Shown piece by piece: positions 8,224-15,463 of a stretch of DNA of 28,480 nucleotides. The position numbers were made by a program, and so were the translations under genes. Source of the stretch: Actinomycetota bacterium. GTDB lineage: Bacteria > Actinomycetota > Actinomycetes > Nanopelagicales > Nanopelagicaceae. Position 1 is the stretch's first letter. Every line of letters begins with the position of its first letter. The stretch covers positions 1-28,480 of the forward strand of contig WLOR01000002.1 of the NCBI GenBank assembly GCA_009699165.1, written 5' to 3'. The notes under the pieces are model-generated. The model saw only the letters and a list, made by a program, of their open reading frames with translations, had not been told where the DNA came from and did no database searches.

Positions 8224-8254
8224 TATCCACAGAGCCAAGGAGCGTTACGTACTT

Positions 8255-8536
8255 ATGTCAGTCCCACAGATTAACCCGGCCCACGATGTCATGATCGATG
8301 GCACAACCGCTCCCATCGAATTCACCTTTAAGGGCAGACGCTTTCGAATCCATGCAGTTTTATCGAGATGGTGCGAAGCGGGGGGTTGGTGGAACCGTAT
8401 TAGTGATGGAAAGTTTCGTCCTGATGATCAGGCACGTGCTGTCTGGCGTGTTGAGGCAGCGCCAGTAGGGACGCTTGCAACCTTTGAACTCGAGCGCGAT
8501 GAACTCAGTGGTCAGTGGATTATTAGAACGATATGA
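8255..8536 (+). CDS. DUF6504-family small protein, first gene of the SOS polymerase operon
   Basis: This is a 93-residue soluble protein of unknown function. It resembles the DUF6504 family of actinobacteria, with features such as IEFTFKGRRFRIHAVLSRW, a tryptophan-rich GGWWNRI and a C-terminal sheet-like segment ending SGQWIIRTI. I chose the ATG at 8255: an upstream in-frame TTG at 8135 would read through the LexA box and promoter. An AAGGAG lies at 8237-8242, 12 bases before the ATG, which is rather far. The stop overlaps the dnaE2 start (ATGA), so its product is tightly co-expressed with the polymerases. A role as a polymerase accessory protein is inference from context. Confidence 0.8.
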   Translation: MSVPQINPAHDVMIDGTTAPIEFTFKGRRFRIHAVLSRWCEAGGWWNRISDGKFRPDDQARAVWRVEAAPVGTLATFELERDELSGQWIIRTI

Positions 8537-11500
8537 GTTTTATTCACCTCAATGTTGCTAGTGCGTACTCACTTAAATATGGAACAACGCAGCCAAGAGA
8601 TCTCGTTGCGCGTGCAGCCGAGTTTGAAATGCCAGCGCTCGCCCTTACTGACCGCGATGGCTTAGCTGGCGCAGTTCGGTTTGCGCAGAGTTGTGTTGAG
8701 TTTGGTATTGCACCAATCATTGGAGTCAATCTTGCGATTGATCTGGGCGATACGAAAAACCGCATCACTTTGCTTGCACATAGTGATGGGGGATGGCGTG
8801 CGCTATGTAGGTTATTGACTTCTTTGGCTATGACCTCAGATAGTCGCAGCCCAATCCTCACTCTAGATTTTTTACAGCGCTTCAGCCACTACAGCTCAAA
8901 TCTCTATGCATTACATGGTCCTGAATCTCCCGTCGGCAGATTGCTCATTGATAACCGTGTCGACTCAGCTTTTACTGTGTTTAATACAACCCGTGACCTA
9001 TTTGCTGGTAATGCTATTGAGTGTGTTTCGCATTTAGTCGCAGGTAAAGGTCCGCGCTCTACATCGCACGCTGCAAAGTCATTAATTTTCGCACGTGATC
9101 ACGACATCGATGCAGTGATCACAAACGCTGTACGTATGCGAGATCGCATCGACGGACCAGTTGCCGATGTTTTAGATTGTGCACGTCAATTAGTGCCATT
9201 GCATCCCCGGCATGTTGAGCGCCGAAATGCTGAAGGTTTTTTAAAATCTGATGATGAGATGATTGCACTTGCCGCTGAGATCGCTCGTGCAGCTGGCGAA
9301 CGCACCCCACGTCAACTACTGGCAACAACTAGGGCCTGGGCAGAGCGCGCTTTGCTATCACCTGCACGTGATATCGGTCTTGGTGGCGCACACTTACCCG
9401 AGCCACATGTTGTTGGTGCAGAGTCGGCACATCAGATGCGCACGCTTTTGCGTACTCGCAGTGAAGCTGGAATCAACTGGCGCTATAGCGATAGTTCTAT
9501 GATTAAAAAAGCACGCTCACGATTAGATGACGAACTCTCAACGGTTGCAACGTTAGGTTTTGAATCATATTTTTTAACCGTTGCCGATATCTGCGATATG
9601 GCGCGCACCGCTGGTATTCGTGTCGCTGCGCGTGGCAGTGGTGCAGGCTCTTTGATATGCCACTTACTGGGAATCTCAGGGGTCGAACCTATGGCGCATG
9701 GGTTATTGATGGAGCGTTTTTGCTCACCACTGCGCAGGGCTTTGCCTGATATCGATATCGATGTTGAATCGCATAGACGCCTTGAAATCTATGACATGGT
9801 TTTCAAGCGCTATGGCGATACCAATTGGAATACACCCAATAATCAATCGCGCTGTGCAACCGTTGCGATGGTTGATACGTATCGCGCTAGACATGCCATA
9901 CGCGATGCCGGCGCAGCCCTTGGCCTGCCTGCAATGGAGATCGATCTATTAGCTAAATCAATGCCGCATGTTCGGGCACGCAATATATCTAGCGCTCTAG
10001 AAAACCTTCCCGAACTCCGATCTATGAATATATCTGCTCCTTTAACTGCCATGACTATCGCCCTTGCCGAACGCTTAGATGGATTACCAAGACATTTAGC
10101 AATGCATCCCTGTGCAATAGTTTTATCTGACGGTGGCTTATTAGATCGCACACCTTTAATCACTAGCGCTAGTCAATATCCCATGGTCGTCTTCGACAAA
10201 GATGATGTCGAAGCGATTGGTCTATTAAAACTCGATGTGCTGGGTGTGCGCATGCAGTCAGCAATTTCTTACGCCCTTACTGAAATCGAACGTGCACAGG
10301 ATGTGAAAATCGACATCGATGCAGTGCCACTCAATGATGAAAAAACTTACGAGCTGATTCAATCAACGCGCACCCTTGGCATTTTTCAAGTCGAAAGCCC
10401 CGGACAGCGCGAACTAGTTGGCAAACTCGAACCTCAGACGTTTACAGATTTAATTATTGATATCTCCCTCTTTCGTCCGGGCCCTGTGAAAGGCGACATG
10501 ATTACGCCATTTTTAAAGGCGCGTCATGGATGGAGTGCAGCACAGATTATTCACCCGGATCTCTACGAGATTTTGCGCGAGACTGAAGGAGTTGTTGTCT
10601 TCCATGAACAAGTGATTCAGATTATTGCAACGATGACTGGTGCATCTTTAGCAAGTGCCGATGAAAAGCGTCGCGCACTGGGGGATAAGAGCGGTCAACA
10701 AGAGGTCTGCGATTGGTTTTTTCCTGCCGCGACATCACGCGGATATGAGCTGCCAATCATCAATGAGATTTGGGATTTACTGCGCGCCTTTGCATCCTTT
10801 GGTTTTTGCAAAGCCCATGCTGCGGCCTTTGCGATGCCAACATATCAATCTGCCTGGCTTAAAACACATTACCCAGCCGCTTTTTTAGCTGGAGTCCTTA
10901 CGCATGAGCCCGGGATGTATCCCAAACGTTTAATCGTTGATGAGGCACGCCAGATGTCAATTGAAATTGCGCCGCTAGATGTTAATGAATCAGATGCGGT
11001 TTACCGCGTGGAAGAAAAGGGTGGTGCGATTCGTATTGCTCTATCAACTATTGGAAAAATTAGCGAGGGTGAAATTGCATCGATTATTGCCGGCCGCCCC
11101 TACATCGATCTTGCCGATTTTGTACATCGCTCTGGTAGTAGTGCCCCGGTTACAGAAAGCATAATTCTTACGGGTGGCTTTGACCGTCTACATATCGATG
11201 TTAATCGCCGTGATCTCTTACTGCATCTATCTGACCTGCAACGATCACCAAATAAAACAATCTCTGGCGCACAGATGAATTTGGCTTTTGCACCACCAGT
11301 GTTAATAAGAAGTGGTCTACCCGATATGAATCCGGCCGAAAGCGTTTTCCACGAAGTAGAGCGTTTAGGAATTGATATGTCGCGACACTTGATTGAGTTT
11401 TATAGTGATTTTCTTAATGCGATAGGAGCCGTCCGCTCGTCACAGTTATTAGAGACACGTTCACGTTCTAATGTTCTTGTCGCGGGCATTAAAGTTGCGA

Positions 11501-11760
11501 TGCAGACCCCACCAGTGCGTTCGGGCAAACGCGTTATCTTCTTAACCCTCGATGATGGCTATGGGTGTAGCGATTCGGCATTTTTTAGCGATGCACAAAA
11601 CGACTATGCCAACACCCTATATTCATCATCCCTGCTGCTGGTTAGAGGGGTCACTCGCCGTACAGGCGCACGTGGGATTTCAATTAACGCAACAGCTGCA
11701 TGGGATTTGCGCGCGGCATATGAAAATTGGCGAGCTAAAGAAAGTACGCTGGCAATATGA
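8533..11760 (+). CDS. dnaE2: Error-prone DNA polymerase III alpha subunit (DnaE2 type)
   Basis: This 1075-residue C-family DNA polymerase is SOS-induced and expected to work in mutagenic translesion synthesis. The order is an N-terminal PHP domain (about 1-250), palm/thumb/fingers, helix-hairpin-helix and a C-terminal OB-type segment. Catalytic aspartates are visible in PDIDID (D406, D408, D410) and KLDVLG (D568). The PHP metal ligands are degraded: the start reads HLNVASAYS where replicative alpha subunits have HxHxH, and TDRD replaces TDHD. Proofreading or metal-dependent activity there is therefore unlikely. Length is close to other DnaE2 proteins and shorter than replicative DnaE1. It overlaps both neighbours by 4 bases and is controlled by the LexA box upstream. 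Confidence 0.9.
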   Translation: MSFIHLNVASAYSLKYGTTQPRDLVARAAEFEMPALALTDRDGLAGAVRFAQSCVEFGIAPIIGVNLAIDLGDTKNRITLLAHSDGGWRALCRLLTSLAMTSDSRSPILTLDFLQRFSHYSSNLYALHGPESPVGRLLIDNRVDSAFTVFNTTRDLFAGNAIECVSHLVAGKGPRSTSHAAKSLIFARDHDIDAVITNAVRMRDRIDGPVADVLDCARQLVPLHPRHVERRNAEGFLKSDDEMIALAAEIARAAGERTPRQLLATTRAWAERALLSPARDIGLGGAHLPEPHVVGAESAHQMRTLLRTRSEAGINWRYSDSSMIKKARSRLDDELSTVATLGFESYFLTVADICDMARTAGIRVAARGSGAGSLICHLLGISGVEPMAHGLLMERFCSPLRRALPDIDIDVESHRRLEIYDMVFKRYGDTNWNTPNNQSRCATVAMVDTYRARHAIRDAGAALGLPAMEIDLLAKSMPHVRARNISSALENLPELRSMNISAPLTAMTIALAERLDGLPRHLAMHPCAIVLSDGGLLDRTPLITSASQYPMVVFDKDDVEAIGLLKLDVLGVRMQSAISYALTEIERAQDVKIDIDAVPLNDEKTYELIQSTRTLGIFQVESPGQRELVGKLEPQTFTDLIIDISLFRPGPVKGDMITPFLKARHGWSAAQIIHPDLYEILRETEGVVVFHEQVIQIIATMTGASLASADEKRRALGDKSGQQEVCDWFFPAATSRGYELPIINEIWDLLRAFASFGFCKAHAAAFAMPTYQSAWLKTHYPAAFLAGVLTHEPGMYPKRLIVDEARQMSIEIAPLDVNESDAVYRVEEKGGAIRIALSTIGKISEGEIASIIAGRPYIDLADFVHRSGSSAPVTESIILTGGFDRLHIDVNRRDLLLHLSDLQRSPNKTISGAQMNLAFAPPVLIRSGLPDMNPAESVFHEVERLGIDMSRHLIEFYSDFLNAIGAVRSSQLLETRSRSNVLVAGIKVAMQTPPVRSGKRVIFLTLDDGYGCSDSAFFSDAQNDYANTLYSSSLLLVRGVTRRTGARGISINATAAWDLRAAYENWRAKESTLAI

Positions 11761-12938
11761 CATCGGCATCAATCCTGCACGTAGACATGGATGCATTCTT
11801 TGCCTCTGTTGCAGAGCGCGACAACCCCGAACTCAAAGGTAAGGCCGTTGTTATCGGAATGGGCGTGCGAGGAGTTGTCTCAGCAGCTAATTACGAGGCG
11901 CGAAAATTTGGAATCCATGCAGCGATGCCCGTAGGACGTGCGCGCAGGTTGGCACCTCATGCAGTCTTTCTACCTGTTGATATGCCGCGCTATCAAGAGG
12001 TCTCATCACATGTCATGCACATCTTCGAGAGTTTTACTCCTTGGGTAGAGCCAATCTCACTCGATGAAGCGTTTTTAGATGTAAGCGGCGTTGAGCGTTT
12101 ACTTGGTTCACCGCGCGAGATTGCAACGGCTATCCGCGCAAAAGTGGAGGCACAAGAGGGGATTACGTGTTCGGTTGGAATCGCGCCATCGAAGTTCATT
12201 GCAAAGCTTGCATCACAAAACTGCAAACCAAATGGAATGTTAGAGATAACTTCTGATCGGATTCTTACTTTCTTGCATCCATTGCCAATCCAAGCGATGT
12301 GGGGTGTAGGACCAAAAACCGCTCAAACATTGGAGCGTTTAGGGCTTCGCACTATTGAAGATATAGCTAAACTGCCACGACCAACACTAATCCGTGCATT
12401 GGGTGAAGCAAGCGGCTCATCGCTACATGAACTTGCATGGGGTCGCGACTATCGAGACGTGACACCACATGATGCAGAGAAAAGCATTAGTGCAGCAGAG
12501 ACATTTGCTAAAGATTTAGATAGTCCCACAGAGATCCTTACGGAGTTTTTGCGTCTCACTGAGCGAGCATCGGCAAGATTGCGAGATAAAGATTTATTCA
12601 CCAAAACAATCTCAATCAAAGTTCGCTTCGCAGATTTTTCAACTATTAATAGATCTAAAACAATTGCTCTGCCTATTAATGGAACTCACGAGATTTATGA
12701 AGTTGTTATAAACTTGTACAAAGCTCTCAATATTGATCGCGCACGATTGCGCTTAGTCGGAGTTTCATTAGAGGGCTTATGTAAGGCAGCTCCCGAGCAG
12801 TTAGTTTTAGGGGCTCGTGAAAGTGGATGGCGCCAGGCTGATGGGGCTATTGACCGAGCCAGAGCCCGATTCGGCGCAGGCAGCGTTCGTCCAGCACGCT
12901 TAATAAGACCCACAGATAGCGATGAATCAGAGGCCTAG
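11757..12938 (+). CDS. dinB: Y-family DNA polymerase IV (DinB)
   Basis: This 393-residue translesion polymerase has an intact active site: D10 in HVDMDAFFASV and D103-E104 in SLDEAFLDV, so it is a functional DinB rather than a catalytically dead ImuB. Finger, thumb (GVGPKTAQTLERLGL helix-hairpin-helix) and little-finger domains follow. There is no terminal QLxLF clamp motif, but an internal PEQLVLG near the C-terminus occupies the place where actinobacterial DinB proteins carry a clamp-like QLxL segment. The C-terminus GAGSVRPARLI is typical for the phylum. The ATG overlaps the dnaE2 stop by 4 bases, so the two polymerases are translationally coupled and share SOS control. Confidence 0.93.
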   Translation: MTSASILHVDMDAFFASVAERDNPELKGKAVVIGMGVRGVVSAANYEARKFGIHAAMPVGRARRLAPHAVFLPVDMPRYQEVSSHVMHIFESFTPWVEPISLDEAFLDVSGVERLLGSPREIATAIRAKVEAQEGITCSVGIAPSKFIAKLASQNCKPNGMLEITSDRILTFLHPLPIQAMWGVGPKTAQTLERLGLRTIEDIAKLPRPTLIRALGEASGSSLHELAWGRDYRDVTPHDAEKSISAAETFAKDLDSPTEILTEFLRLTERASARLRDKDLFTKTISIKVRFADFSTINRSKTIALPINGTHEIYEVVINLYKALNIDRARLRLVGVSLEGLCKAAPEQLVLGARESGWRQADGAIDRARARFGAGSVRPARLIRPTDSDESEA

Positions 12939-12946
12939 GCGGTAAG

Positions 12947-12981
12947 TAGCACCACACGGCAAGTTGTTCTATTGTTTGCAC
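12947..12981 (+). promoter_or_regulatory. Candidate leaderless promoter of the DUF3040 gene
   Basis: A -10-like TATTGT (12970-12975) ends 6 bases before the ATG at 12982, with a weak -35-like TAGCAC (12947-12952) 17 bases upstream. The spacing puts the transcription start at the ATG, in keeping with the absence of a Shine-Dalgarno. Confidence 0.35.
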
Positions 12982-13329
12982 ATGCCTCTATCAGATCACG
13001 AGAAGCGCATGCTCCAGGAGATGGAAGCTGCACTATTAACTGATGACCCACGGCTATTTTCAGCGCTTTCGGGTGAGGCCAAACCAATCGGGCGCCGCCA
13101 GGTATTGATTGGCTTAGGACTTATTGTGGGTGGAATCGCCACTCTCTTTGCCGGACTCATTGCAAAGTCGACGCCGATTGGAGTCTTGGGCTTTTTAATC
13201 GCCCTGACTGGAGTCCTTGCGATTCTGACCTCTTTTGGTGGCCGGTCGGCAAAGAGTAAAGGCGCTCGCAGAGCTAATGGCCTGGGATCGCGCCTAGAGC
13301 AGCGCTGGGAAGAGCGTAAAAACCAGTAG
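12982..13329 (+). CDS. DUF3040-family membrane protein
   Basis: This 115-residue protein starts MPLSDHEKRMLQEMEAAL, the conserved opening of the actinobacterial DUF3040 family. Two membrane helices follow (roughly residues 41-60 and 65-85), then a basic, charged cytoplasmic tail ending RWEERKNQ. Function is unknown. The gene is often found next to mraZ or the dcw cluster in actinobacteria, as here. I chose the ATG at 12982 because it gives the family N-terminus; an in-frame TTG at 12964 would lie in the promoter. A terminator follows, so it is not co-transcribed with mraZ. Confidence 0.85.
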   Translation: MPLSDHEKRMLQEMEAALLTDDPRLFSALSGEAKPIGRRQVLIGLGLIVGGIATLFAGLIAKSTPIGVLGFLIALTGVLAILTSFGGRSAKSKGARRANGLGSRLEQRWEERKNQ

Positions 13330-13350
13330 TCATCCGGATTGCGCACACCT

Positions 13351-13377
13351 CAAGGCCTCCACAGTGGGGCCTTTTTT
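13351..13377 (+). terminator. Rho-independent terminator after the DUF3040 gene
   Basis: AAGGCC (13352-13357) pairs with GGCCTT (13368-13373), and the inner bases CCAC/GTGG can extend the stem with one bulged T. A run of six T residues follows (13372-13377). It insulates the dcw cluster from the upstream SOS and DUF3040 genes. Confidence 0.85.
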
Positions 13378-13390
13378 CATGTCAAAAAAT

Positions 13391-13466
13391 GGGGAGGCAG
13401 GGGGGTTTATTAGGAGAATTGTGGGAAAAAGTGGTGCAAAAAGGGGGGAAATGGAGTAAAGTGGGG
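13391..13466 (+). promoter_or_regulatory. Array of MraZ-like boxes upstream of mraZ
   Basis: This G-rich tract has almost no C and repeats every 10 bp. Two exact AAAGTGG boxes (13428 and 13458) lie 30 bp apart. Degenerate copies fall at the 10-bp steps between and before them (ATTGTGG 13418, AAAAAGG 13438, GAAATGG 13448). Every decamer from 13391 to 13470 has GG at positions 3-4. MraZ is known to bind short repeated TGGG- or AAAGTGK-type boxes in its own promoter, so this is the probable autoregulatory operator. The core promoter boxes could not be assigned clearly. Confidence 0.7.
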
Positions 13467-13471
13467 AAATA

Positions 13472-13489
13472 GCCGATTAGTGACTCGGC
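13472..13489 (+). other. Small hairpin in the mraZ 5' leader
   Basis: GCCGA pairs with TCGGC around an 8-base loop, between the MraZ boxes and the mraZ Shine-Dalgarno. The stem is short and its significance uncertain. Confidence 0.3.
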
Positions 13490-13519
13490 GAGCGAACCTG
13501 GGGAAGGGGGCGCAGAGAA

Positions 13520-13951
13520 ATGTTTCTTGGCACCCACGAACCACGCCTTGATGACAAAGGCCGACTCATACTTCCTGCAAAGTTTCGTGACGAACTGGCA
13601 TCAGGTCTTGTCATTACAAAAGGTCAAGAGCGCTGTCTCTATGTTTTTCCATCGAGTGAGTTTGAAGTAATTACACAGACGTTAAAACAAGCACCAGTTA
13701 CTGCTAAATCGGCGCGAGATTACAGCCGCGTGATGTTTGCAGGAGCTCACGATGAGATTCCTGATCGTCAAGGTCGAATAACAATTCCACAAAGTCTTCG
13801 AACATATGCAGGACTTGAAAAAGATTGCGTAGTTATCGGTGCAAATACTCGAGTTGAAATTTGGGATTCAAACTCTTGGAACGAATATTTAACAGATCGC
13901 GAAAAGAGTTTTGCCGATGTTTCAGAGGAGGTCTTTCCAGGTCTGTTTTAA
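13520..13951 (+). CDS. mraZ: Transcriptional regulator MraZ
   Basis: This 143-residue protein is the usual first gene of the dcw cluster. It has two SpoVT/AbrB-type DNA-binding halves, each marked by the DxxGR signature (DDKGRLILP near residue 11 and DRQGRITIP near residue 82). MraZ forms ring-shaped oligomers that bind repeated boxes in its own promoter and adjust transcription of cell-division genes. A purine-rich Shine-Dalgarno (GGAAGGGGGC) ends about 9 bases before the ATG. The box array sits 54-129 bases upstream. After the stop, a highly structured 150-base spacer separates it from rsmH. Confidence 0.96.
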   Translation: MFLGTHEPRLDDKGRLILPAKFRDELASGLVITKGQERCLYVFPSSEFEVITQTLKQAPVTAKSARDYSRVMFAGAHDEIPDRQGRITIPQSLRTYAGLEKDCVVIGANTRVEIWDSNSWNEYLTDREKSFADVSEEVFPGLF

Positions 13952-13952
13952 C

Positions 13953-14060
13953 TAACTCTCTTCTGTGGCCACCGCCGACCCTTCGAAGGCAACGGCGCCC
14001 CTTCCCCGGCGCCGTTGCTCAATAGATCCGTCGGCCGGCGGTGACCAGAGGTGAGAGTTA
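13953..14060 (+). promoter_or_regulatory. Structured RNA element between mraZ and rsmH
   Basis: This 108-base region begins 2 bases after the mraZ stop and folds as a branched element. The outer stem joins TAACTCTC (13953-13960) to GAGAGTTA (14053-14060) and continues inward through TGGCCACCGCC/GGCGGTGACCA; overall 20 of 24 positions pair. Inside are a small CCTTCGAAGG palindrome (13980-13989) and a perfect 11-bp hairpin (13989-13999 with 14008-14018) capped by CCTTCCCC. Bases 13961-14050 are 69% G+C, far above the flanking genes. The hairpin has no T run and the genes continue, so it is not a simple terminator. A conserved 'mraW' RNA motif is known upstream of this gene in actinobacteria; identity to it is not verified here. 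Confidence 0.7.
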
Positions 14061-14093
14061 AAAGCAAGTGCAAGGGCAACTACATAAAAGTTA

Positions 14094-14100
14094 GGGGGAG
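14094..14100 (+). promoter_or_regulatory. rsmH Shine-Dalgarno, complementary to the upstream RNA loop
   Basis: GGGGGAG lies just before the rsmH ATG. It can pair along all 7 bases (one G-U) with the loop sequence CTTCCCC at 14001-14007, so the fold upstream could hide or expose this site. Confidence 0.6.
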
Positions 14101-14102
14101 AG

Positions 14103-15056
14103 ATGACAGTAGAAAGTTCGCACATATCTGTGATGCGAGATCGATGCGTAGAGCTCTTGACTCCTGCCATCGAATCAGCTGAGTTTCCAGTAATAGTTGA
14201 TGCAACTCTTGGCTTAGGTGGCCATGCCGAAGCTCTTCTTTCAAAATTTCCAACATTGACCGTCATAGGTATCGATCGCGATTCACAAGCCTTATCTCTT
14301 GCGATTGCAAGACTTGCTCCATTTGCAGATCGAGTAAAGACTGCCCATGCAACTTTTGATTCAATTTCAGATGTTGTTACATCATTTGGTTATTCACATA
14401 TTAATGGGGCACTTTTTGACTTAGGAGTTTCATCGCTTCAACTCGATAATACAAATCGTGGGTTTTCCTATTCACACGATGCCCCGCTTGATATGCGCAT
14501 GGATCAGAGCCAAAGCCTGACGGCTGCAGAGATAGTAAATACGTATGAGCCAGGCCAACTGGTCAAAATCTTGCGAACATATGGCGAAGAAAAATTCGCA
14601 ACCCGGGTCGTCGAATCAATAGTAAAAGCCAGAGCTAAAGCTCCATTGAACTCTACGACAGAGCTAGCAACATTAATTAAGAGTGCGATTCCTGCGGCTA
14701 CACGACGTACCGGTGGGAATCCAGCAAAGCGAAGTTTTCAAGCACTTCGAATAGAAACTAATGACGAACTCGGTGCAATCACCCGTGCAATTCCCGCTGC
14801 ACTCGAACTCTTACAGATAAGTGGTCGATTAGTTGTAATGTCATTTCAATCTCTCGAGGATCGAATAATTAAAGAGCTATTCATTGCGGCAACAACTTCA
14901 GGCACACCACGTGAACTGCCTTTTGAGCTTCCCGAATTTGCTGCAAAGTTTTCATTGCTTTTTAGAGGCAGTGAAACTGCGCAGGCGCAAGAGCTTGAGG
15001 AAAATTCACGCTCGGCCTCAGTTCGCTTGCGTGCTATTGAAAGAGTGGCCGCATAA
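14103..15056 (+). CDS. rsmH: 16S rRNA (cytosine-1402-N4)-methyltransferase
   Basis: This 317-residue protein (formerly MraW) methylates N4 of C1402 in 16S rRNA using S-adenosylmethionine. The SAM-binding motif is VDATLGLGGHAEALL (from residue 32). The family segments ALFDLGVSSLQLD, GFSYSHDAPLDMRMD and NPAKRSFQALRIETN are also present, and length is normal. Its stop overlaps the ftsL start by one base (TAATG). It is the first gene of the long overlapping run that reaches ftsQ. Its translation may be controlled by the structured leader upstream. Confidence 0.97.
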   Translation: MTVESSHISVMRDRCVELLTPAIESAEFPVIVDATLGLGGHAEALLSKFPTLTVIGIDRDSQALSLAIARLAPFADRVKTAHATFDSISDVVTSFGYSHINGALFDLGVSSLQLDNTNRGFSYSHDAPLDMRMDQSQSLTAAEIVNTYEPGQLVKILRTYGEEKFATRVVESIVKARAKAPLNSTTELATLIKSAIPAATRRTGGNPAKRSFQALRIETNDELGAITRAIPAALELLQISGRLVVMSFQSLEDRIIKELFIAATTSGTPRELPFELPEFAAKFSLLFRGSETAQAQELEENSRSASVRLRAIERVAA

Positions 15057-15463
15057 TGGCTATCGCATCATTAGCCCCGGCCTTTAATAGATCTAAGGAG
15101 ATCCTTGCCGAAAAATCTGCTCGAGCTGGCTTTAAATTAGTTCCTGATATCTCTGAGGAGAAACAGGCAAATCGAAAGTTCATGGCAATTGTTGCATCGG
15201 TGTTGGGATTCATATTTCTTCTAACCTTGCTCTTTATAAATACCCTCTTAGCTCAAGATGCCTTCAAGCTCGCGCACTTAAAACTTGAAGCAAAGATTGT
15301 CAGCGATCAGCGAGAAGCAATTGCGCGACACATTGACCAAGTATCTTCACCGCAATCTCTTGCCCGCGCAGCATCGGCGCTAGGGATGAAGCCATCAGAG
15401 ACTCCAATTTTTCTTGACTTGCAACAAGCCACATCGCCGCAAAGGAGCCTAGGCAATGGGTAA
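15056..15463 (+). CDS. ftsL: FtsL-like division protein
   Basis: This 135-residue bitopic membrane protein has a basic cytoplasmic N-terminus, one membrane helix (about residues 43-67, FMAIVASVLGFIFLLTLLFI) and an extracytoplasmic helical segment suited to a coiled coil. FtsL recruits and activates the FtsW-FtsI septal synthase with FtsB and FtsQ. Sequence conservation in FtsL is low, so the call rests on topology, size and position between rsmH and ftsI. It overlaps rsmH by one base and ftsI by 8 bases. No strong Shine-Dalgarno is seen, consistent with coupling to rsmH translation. Confidence 0.82.
   Translation: MAIASLAPAFNRSKEILAEKSARAGFKLVPDISEEKQANRKFMAIVASVLGFIFLLTLLFINTLLAQDAFKLAHLKLEAKIVSDQREAIARHIDQVSSPQSLARAASALGMKPSETPIFLDLQQATSPQRSLGNG

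Noticed and set aside
8135..8254. Extended DUF6504 start at a TTG (8135)
   Set aside because: It would translate through the promoter and the LexA box and adds 40 residues without family resemblance.
11757..12938. ImuB instead of DinB
   Set aside because: The catalytic Asp and Asp-Glu residues are intact, unlike ImuB.
12964..12981. Upstream TTG start of the DUF3040 protein
   Set aside because: It lies within the -10 region; the ATG at 12982 gives the conserved MPLSDHE opening.
13989..14018. Perfect 11-bp hairpin as a rho-independent terminator of mraZ
   Set aside because: No T run follows, the loop is 8 bases, and it is nested in a larger fold; attenuation remains possible but a plain terminator is not supported.
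13952..14266. Minus-strand open frame of 104 codons over the mraZ-rsmH spacer
   Set aside because: It arises from the GC-rich structured RNA and the antisense of rsmH, has low-complexity content and no ribosome-binding site.
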